Position numbers and translations under genes: made by a program. A DNA stretch of 10,381 bases, from NCBI GenBank assembly GCA_017454075.1, contig JAFTDQ010000045.1:1-10381 (forward strand). Direction: 5' to 3'. Position 1 is the stretch's first letter. Each line of letters begins with the position of its first letter. The notes under the pieces were generated by a model. It made no database searches. It was not told the origin of the DNA and was given only the letters and a program-made list of their open reading frames with translations. The stretch is from Clostridia bacterium (GTDB lineage Bacteria > Bacillota_A > Clostridia > Oscillospirales > CAG-272). Positions 6,822-10,381 of this stretch are shown piece after piece.

Positions 6822-7220
6822 GTGAAGCTTCTCGGAGTTGAAAAGGACGGCGCCTGGCTGTTTTCGGAGTGGAATCTCACGTACAGGGTCGGCTGGGAGC
6901 ATATCCTGCGCGCCGCCGCGCTCATATGGGAGTATACGGAGGACCCGGAGATCATCGTCGGGGACGCCTCCGGCGAACGCGCGGTCAAGATCGGCGGACC
7001 GGACGACGTTTCATCGATCGAGGAGAGCGGCCGGCTCACTGTGCGCGGAGTTTCGAAGATAATCGGCGTTCCGCTGTCCGTAACTTTTTTCAATCAGCTC
7101 GACCTCGTGCGCGCGACCGTCGCGTGCGCAAACGAAGAGTTCTCAAAGGCCGACTACCGTGAGTTCAACCTTTCAATGTGTCAGTTCATGGACTCCGCCG
7201 AGCTTTCAATGTACGGATGA
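6822..7220 (+). CDS. Unknown 132-aa protein of the c-di-GMP/Hpt cassette
   Basis: I do not recognise a family. The start is a GTG just 6 bases after the Hpt stop, with AGGGGTGA (6808-6815) as a well-spaced ribosome binding site, so it is tightly coupled to the Hpt gene. The protein is soluble with no signal peptide or membrane segment and mixed strands and helices: WLFSEWNLTYRVGWEHILRAA (12-32), a strand EIIVGDASGERAVKIGG (43-59), and an acidic helix ending SMCQFMDSAELSMYG (118-132). It has only two cysteines (C102, C120) and no obvious catalytic motif. Its position suggests a sensor, adaptor or output partner of the two upstream signalling proteins; this is inference from context. It is the last gene before the bidirectional terminator. 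Confidence 0.75.
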   Translation: MKLLGVEKDGAWLFSEWNLTYRVGWEHILRAAALIWEYTEDPEIIVGDASGERAVKIGGPDDVSSIEESGRLTVRGVSKIIGVPLSVTFFNQLDLVRATVACANEEFSKADYREFNLSMCQFMDSAELSMYG

Positions 7221-7230
7221 GACAAAAAAC

Positions 7231-7266
7231 AAACCGCCCCCGCGCCGGTGCGCGGAGGCGGTTTTT
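7231..7266. terminator. Bidirectional intrinsic terminator between convergent genes
   Basis: The outer stem AAACCGCC (7231-7238) / GGCGGTTT (7257-7264) continues after a C/A mismatch into CCGCGC (7240-7245) / GCGCGG (7250-7255) with a 4-base loop. Plus-strand T residues follow (7262-7266), and a run of six A residues precedes it (7224-7229), giving a T run on the minus strand. It begins 11 bases after the plus-strand stop and sits 22 bases from the end of the minus-strand Bcp gene, so it serves both operons. Confidence 0.9.
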
Positions 7267-7287
7267 CTGTTCTGCGTTATTGTCGTT

Positions 7288-7737
7288 TTACAGCGCGGCG
7301 AGCATGTCGGAGGGGTTTTCCGAGGCCTTAACGGCGCCGAGCGCGCGGACTATCACTCCGTTTTCGTCGATAAGGAAGGTCGAGCGGATAAGGCTCCGCG
7401 TCGGGTTTCCGTCCGCGTCCTTTTTGAGCACGCCATACGCCGACGCGACCGCGAGCTCCGCGTCGGAAAGGAGCGTGAAGGGCAGGCCGTGCTTTTCCTC
7501 GAATTTTTTGTGCGAGGCGACGCTGTCTTTGCTCACGCCGAGAATGACGGCGCCCTTTTCCCTGAACTGAGGATACAGTTCCGCAAACGAACAGGCCTGT
7601 TTCGTGCAGCCGGACGTCATGTCCTTCGGATAGAAATACAGTATGACCTTTTTCCCGCGAAAGCCCGAGAGACTTTTCATCTCCCCGTTCTGATCCGGAA
7701 GCGTAAAGTCCGGCGCGGCGGTTCCCGTTTCAAGCAT
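7288..7737 (-). CDS. bcp: Thiol peroxidase of the Bcp/PrxQ type, 149 aa
   Basis: A cytosolic peroxiredoxin that reduces hydrogen peroxide and organic hydroperoxides, usually with thioredoxin as donor. The active-site segment is YFYPKDMTSGCTKQACSF (34-51). C44 is the peroxidatic cysteine and C49 the resolving cysteine, in the CxxxxC arrangement that defines the two-Cys Bcp/PrxQ group. TSGCT in place of the more common TPGCT is a minor variation. The N-terminal APDFTLPDQNG (8-18) and the later STFLIDENGVI segment (119-129) are also typical, and the length matches the family. AAGGAG lies 7 bases before the ATG. A 61-base gap separates it from the unknown gene upstream, with no clear promoter or terminator in it, so read-through from the TcdA operon is plausible. 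Confidence 0.95.
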   Translation of the reverse strand: MLETGTAAPDFTLPDQNGEMKSLSGFRGKKVILYFYPKDMTSGCTKQACSFAELYPQFREKGAVILGVSKDSVASHKKFEEKHGLPFTLLSDAELAVASAYGVLKKDADGNPTRSLIRSTFLIDENGVIVRALGAVKASENPSDMLAAL

Positions 7738-7798
7738 GTTTTTTCTCCTTTACTTAATCGGCTGACCGGCTCTTCGGCGGTTTTTTGGCCCCCGGCGG

Positions 7799-8140
7799 TC
7801 ATTTTTTCTTTTTGCCTTTGCGTCTGTCGACCTCGGCCTCGGCCTTGCCGGCCGCTTTGCCCATGGTCTCAAGCGCCTCGGCGTCCCAGACGGTGCGTTC
7901 GGGGCCGAGGGTGCCGTACATAGTGTTTTCGAAAGAGTACGTCATACGCGCGGTCTTTATAAGCCGCTCGTTTTCGACGTCGTCGGAGAAGGTGCCGAGA
8001 CGACCGTAGACGTCCGCCGTGATCTCGTAGTCGTACTGTTCGCGTCCCTCGCGGCTCGTGTACATTATCTCGGCGAAATACCGCCCCGTGTCGGGGTCGT
8101 AATACGCCGCCCAGTTGCCGCCTTTTTTCATGTTTTTCAT
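7799..8140 (-). CDS. Conserved hypothetical protein, 113 aa
   Basis: I do not recognise a family. It is a small hydrophilic protein with NWAAYYDPDTGRYFAEIMY (9-27), an aromatic-rich strand region that may form a compact beta sheet, then an acidic middle (TFSDDVENERLIK, 50-62), and a basic tail ending RRKGKKKK (106-113). There is no cysteine, signal peptide or membrane segment. The start is ATG at 8140, 7 bases after the tcdA stop; GGAAGGAG lies 13 bases upstream, which is long. A second ATG at 8131 would be even farther away. It is probably translationally coupled to tcdA. A nucleic-acid-associated role could be guessed from the basic tail and tRNA-enzyme neighbour, but nothing in the sequence proves it. 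Confidence 0.72.
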   Translation of the reverse strand: MKNMKKGGNWAAYYDPDTGRYFAEIMYTSREGREQYDYEITADVYGRLGTFSDDVENERLIKTARMTYSFENTMYGTLGPERTVWDAEALETMGKAAGKAEAEVDRRKGKKKK

Positions 8141-8147
8141 ATCGTTT

Positions 8148-8927
8148 TCAGAGCTCCTTCCGGGGGTCTTTTCCGTATCCGGCGAGGTCTTTAACGACCT
8201 CCCCGGCGATTATCAGCCCGGCGACCGAGGGTACGAAGGCGACGCTGCCGGGTATGTCGCGCCGCTCGGTACACTTGCGCTTTGTCCCGGGAGGGCAGAT
8301 GCAGTGCGACCGGCAGCTTATCGAATCGTCGTCGAGCGGTCTTTTCGGCTCCTCGTCGGAATATACGACCTTGAGCGCCTTCACGCCGCGCTTTCTGAGT
8401 TCCCGGCGCATGACCTTCGCGAGCGGACAGGTGTCGGTTTTATAGACGTCGGAAACGCGGAAGCGGCTTCCGTCGAGCTTGTTGCCCGCGCCCATGCTGC
8501 TTATGACCGGGACGCCGAGGCTCTGCGCCCGGACGGCGAGCTCGATCTTTGCGGCGACGGTGTCCACGGCGTCGACGACGTAGTCGTATTCTTCAAAAGG
8601 AAATTCGTCGGCGTTTTCGGGGAGGAAAAAGCATTTTCGGACGGTTATTTCGGCGTCGGGGTTGATATCGAGCATGCGCTCCTTCATGACGTCGACCTTG
8701 TACATGCCGACCGTCTTTCTCGTGGCGATTATCTGGCGGTTGATGTTAGTGAGACAGACCCGGTCGTCGTCGATCAGGTCGAAGCGTCCGACGCCGCTCC
8801 GCACGAGCGCCTCGCAGACGTAGCCGCCGACGCCGCCTATGCCGAAGACCGCCACCCTTGCCGAGCGGAGCTTTTCCATCGCCTCCGCCCCGAGGAGGAG
8901 CTCCGTCCTTGAAAACTGATTCAGCAC
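8148..8927 (-). CDS. tcdA: tRNA threonylcarbamoyladenosine dehydratase TcdA (CsdL), 259 aa
   Basis: An E1-like enzyme of the ThiF/MoeB/HesA superfamily that uses ATP to cyclise t6A37 of ANN-decoding tRNAs into ct6A. It begins with LNQFSRTELLLG, the usual TcdA N-terminus, followed by the ATP-binding GIGGVGGY (29-36), the adenylation-site residues LIDDDRVCLTNINRQ (51-65), and DAVDTVAAK (119-127). A cysteine cluster C205, C209, C211 and C219 near the C-terminus (CRSHCICPPG...KC) could bind a metal. It is absent from the E. coli enzyme as I remember it but seems usual in Clostridia. The GTG at 8927 was chosen because homologues start there, AGGGTGA is just upstream, and it lies 4 bases after the preceding stop. 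An ATG at 8972 would overlap that gene by 41 bases. Confidence 0.92.
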   Translation of the reverse strand: MLNQFSRTELLLGAEAMEKLRSARVAVFGIGGVGGYVCEALVRSGVGRFDLIDDDRVCLTNINRQIIATRKTVGMYKVDVMKERMLDINPDAEITVRKCFFLPENADEFPFEEYDYVVDAVDTVAAKIELAVRAQSLGVPVISSMGAGNKLDGSRFRVSDVYKTDTCPLAKVMRRELRKRGVKALKVVYSDEEPKRPLDDDSISCRSHCICPPGTKRKCTERRDIPGSVAFVPSVAGLIIAGEVVKDLAGYGKDPRKEL

Positions 8928-8931
8928 GGTC

Positions 8932-9117
8932 TCACCCTGCGAAGTCGGGATCGACAAGGGGTTTGCCGTCACGGTCGAGGAGTACGGTGAGCCCGCCGGC
9001 GTAGCCCCACGTGACGAAGAGATACTGAACGCCGGTCTTTTTGTCGACTATGACCTGCGCGTCCTCAAAAACGCCCTTTTTGCCGGAAAACTCGAATCTT
9101 TTGCTGCTGTCGCTCAT
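8932..9117 (-). CDS. DUF6440 family protein, 61 aa
   Basis: A very short soluble protein with the layout RFEFSGKKGVFEDAQVIVDKKTGVQYLFVTWGYAGGLTVLLDRDGKPL. The VDKKTGVQYL strand, the GGLTVLLD turn and the closing DGKPLVDPDF match my memory of the DUF6440 family. The function is unknown; the size suggests a small beta-sheet domain. The start at 9117 was chosen because GGAGGG (9125-9130, complement) lies 7 bases upstream. A longer in-frame version from 9198 would start inside the promoter and is excluded. It is the first gene of the minus-strand operon, with tcdA beginning 4 bases after its stop. Confidence 0.8.
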   Translation of the reverse strand: MSDSSKRFEFSGKKGVFEDAQVIVDKKTGVQYLFVTWGYAGGLTVLLDRDGKPLVDPDFAG

Positions 9118-9169
9118 AATAAAACCCTCCGTGGCTGCCCTTGCTCCGCCCGCCGTTTTTTCTTCCGAT

Positions 9170-9198
9170 ATTATAACACAAAACCGCGGATTATTCAA
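9170..9198 (-). promoter_or_regulatory. Near-consensus sigma-A promoter for the DUF6440-tcdA operon
   Basis: Reading the minus strand, the -35 box is TTGAAT (9198-9193), followed by a 17-base spacer and a perfect TATAAT (9175-9170). Transcription would start near 9163, leaving a leader of about 45 bases before the ATG at 9117. No operator palindrome or riboswitch-like fold is apparent in that leader. Confidence 0.85.
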
Positions 9199-9215
9199 TT
9201 TTGACGGGGACGAAT

Positions 9216-9248
9216 AAATATCCCGCCGGGAGGCGCGGCGGGATATTT
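9216..9248 (-). terminator. Hairpin after the nucleoside phosphorylase gene
   Basis: A perfect 12-bp stem AAATATCCCGCC (9216-9227) / GGCGGGATATTT (9237-9248) has a 9-base loop and starts at the last base of the phosphorylase stop codon. On the minus strand it is followed by a short, imperfect T stretch (TTTATT including stem bases), so the T run is weaker than usual. It separates the two minus-strand operons. Confidence 0.7.
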
Positions 9249-10015
9249 TATATGTTGAGGACGGATTCGACGGCGAGCCGCAGGGCGAGCGCGACGGAGT
9301 CCTCTCCCCAGCTGCGCTCGTCGTACCGCGCGGGGTCGGCGAGCGTGTCGGCGGTAAAAAGGATCTGACCGAATACCGCGCCCCTCATTTCGGAGCACGC
9401 CGCGAGCGCGGAGCATTCCATATCCACCGCCCGGCAGCCTTCGCTCAGGCGGTATCTGACTTTTTCCGGCGTTTCACGGAAAAATCCATCGGTCGACCAT
9501 ACGGTGACCTCTTCCCAGCGGACGCCGCGTTTCGTCAGCGCCTTTCTGATGGCGGCGTTGGCCTTTTCCGAGGTTTCGGCAAATCTCGCCGGCGGGAGGT
9601 AGTGATACGACGTCCCTTCGTCGCGGAGGGCTCTGACGGGGATCAGGAAGGCGTTTTCCCGGATCGGCGCCAGCGCTCCGCAGGAGCCGCAGCTTATTAT
9701 CTCTTTCACGCCGCCGGCGATCAGCCAGTCGAGGATCTGCGTCGCCGCGGGAGCTCCGACCGGCGCCTGGACGAGACATATCCCGGCGCCGCCCGAGTCC
9801 ATAACGTACACCGGATATTTTTTCGTCGCCGACTCGAAAAACGTCACGGTCTCCGCCCCGTGTTCCGCTGCAAAGCGGTCGACCTCGTCGCGCAGAAAGG
9901 CGAAGACCGCCTTTTTCGGCAGCGTTATCCCGAGGAGCCCGTGCCCCGGCCGGATCACCGCCGCGGGATCGGAGTCGTATTCGAGAATCGGGATCTCGTT
10001 TTTTACAACACTCAC
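9248..10015 (-). CDS. Nucleoside phosphorylase (uridine/purine phosphorylase family), 255 aa
   Basis: Predicted cytosolic phosphorolysis of a nucleoside to free base and ribose-1-phosphate, for salvage. The PNP/UDP phosphorylase fold is shown by the phosphate-site region APVGAPAATQILDWLIAGG (84-102), the SCGSCGAL strand and turn (108-115), RDEGTSYHYLPP (131-142), STDGFF (174-179), and VDMECSAL (197-204). In VDMECSAL, M199 and E200 are expected to contact the ribose. The length fits the family. It resembles the COG2820 uridine phosphorylase-like group, but the base specificity cannot be assigned. The start is a GTG with GGAGG 7 bases upstream, and it overlaps the stop of the DUF3784 gene by 4 bases (GTGA). 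A hairpin follows directly after its stop codon. Confidence 0.9.
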   Translation of the reverse strand: MSVVKNEIPILEYDSDPAAVIRPGHGLLGITLPKKAVFAFLRDEVDRFAAEHGAETVTFFESATKKYPVYVMDSGGAGICLVQAPVGAPAATQILDWLIAGGVKEIISCGSCGALAPIRENAFLIPVRALRDEGTSYHYLPPARFAETSEKANAAIRKALTKRGVRWEEVTVWSTDGFFRETPEKVRYRLSEGCRAVDMECSALAACSEMRGAVFGQILFTADTLADPARYDERSWGEDSVALALRLAVESVLNI

Positions 10016-10356
10016 GGTTTTTCCTCCGCCTGACGGCGATTATATTTTGCGGACGCCAGGATAAGGAGCACGATCCCCGCGAGAAGACCGAGGGCCATCG
10101 GGGCAAGGGAAAGCGCCGACCGGACAAGGAAAGCGCAGACGCCCGAAACGAGAAAACCGGCTCCGATTATTAAGACGCCGGTACCCGCAAGCGCGCAATA
10201 CGCCTTTTTGTTTTCCTCGCTGACTTTGTCGCAGTGATACTTTATGATGAGATCCGTTCTCTGTCCGTACCGGATCAGCAGGCCGAGCCGGACGAACAGC
10301 GCTCCGAGCGCCGCGAACAGTATCCCGATTATTATGAACCAAACCAGATCACCCAT
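10012..10356 (-). CDS. DUF3784 family membrane protein, 114 aa
   Basis: A small integral membrane protein with three hydrophobic segments, at about residues 4-23, 55-78 and 82-103. A charged loop sits between the first and second (RYGQRTDLIIKYHCDKVSEENKKAYC), and a short basic tail ends RRQAEEKP. The layout and the loop fit DUF3784, a family of unknown function widespread in Firmicutes. Two starts are possible. ATG at 10368 has GGAG immediately against it, with no spacing. ATG at 10356 places the same GGAG 12 bases away, which is long but usable, so 10356 is preferred weakly. The gene overlaps the downstream nucleoside phosphorylase by 4 bases, indicating coupling. The promoter would lie beyond the window edge. 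Confidence 0.8.
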   Translation of the reverse strand: MGDLVWFIIIGILFAALGALFVRLGLLIRYGQRTDLIIKYHCDKVSEENKKAYCALAGTGVLIIGAGFLVSGVCAFLVRSALSLAPMALGLLAGIVLLILASAKYNRRQAEEKP

Positions 10357-10381
10357 GACTTCTTTCATCTCCGTGATATCC

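Noticed and set aside
7755..7785. Possible hairpin with T6 between bcp and the 113-aa gene
   Set aside because: The stem is very short with mismatches, and the T run is on the plus strand where no gene ends, so it is not a credible terminator.
7159..7923. A 254-codon plus-strand frame opposite bcp
   Set aside because: It runs across the strong terminator and the whole bcp gene in antisense, with no domain and no good ribosome binding site.
8115..8912. A 265-codon plus-strand frame opposite tcdA
   Set aside because: It is a mirror of tcdA codons (Asp/Val/Ala-rich) without domain features.
1..10381. Prophage, CRISPR array, toxin-antitoxin or defence system
   Set aside because: No regularly spaced repeats, integrase, nuclease, helicase or toxin-type genes were seen on either strand.

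Overview
The window reads as chromosomal DNA from a GC-rich member of the Clostridia, probably a gut lineage related to Oscillospirales or Christensenellales. The evidence is indirect. There are AGGAGG-type ribosome binding sites, sigma-A promoters with 17-bp spacers, a clostridial-type TcdA with a CxxxCxC cysteine cluster, small families typical of Firmicutes (DUF6440, DUF3784, a zinc-ribbon membrane protein beside a TPM protein), and interspersed hairpin repeats of a kind I recall from gut Clostridia. No phage, transposase, CRISPR, tRNA or rRNA is visible.

Bases 1-284 hold no gene. They contain two different interspersed palindromic repeats; the first ends in a terminator-like hairpin plus T run. 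A strong sigma-A promoter (285-313) then starts a same-strand run of nine genes with gaps of at most about 50 bases, ending at a strong bidirectional terminator (7231-7266). In order these are an unknown 138-aa protein, a stand-alone TfoX N-terminal-domain protein, a GNAT acetyltransferase, a small flavodoxin-like protein, a double zinc-ribbon protein with four membrane segments, a TPM-domain membrane protein fused in frame to a Cys-rich DUF3795 domain, a REC / degenerate GGDEF / EAL response regulator, a stand-alone Hpt protein, and an unknown 132-aa protein. The last three look like a functional unit: a phosphorelay input (Hpt to REC) controlling c-di-GMP breakdown by the EAL domain. No histidine kinase is in the window.

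The right third (7288 to the end) is on the minus strand. From the right edge leftward, a DUF3784 membrane protein overlaps a nucleoside phosphorylase gene by 4 bases, and a hairpin follows that stop codon. A near-consensus promoter (9170-9198) then drives a DUF6440 protein, the tRNA-modifying enzyme TcdA and an unknown 113-aa protein, probably continuing into the peroxiredoxin Bcp. Bcp converges on the shared terminator.

Most of the content is ordinary housekeeping or small conserved families. The points most worth a second look are the in-frame TPM-DUF3795 fusion, which looks like the loss of a single stop codon, and the c-di-GMP/Hpt cassette with its unknown third member.
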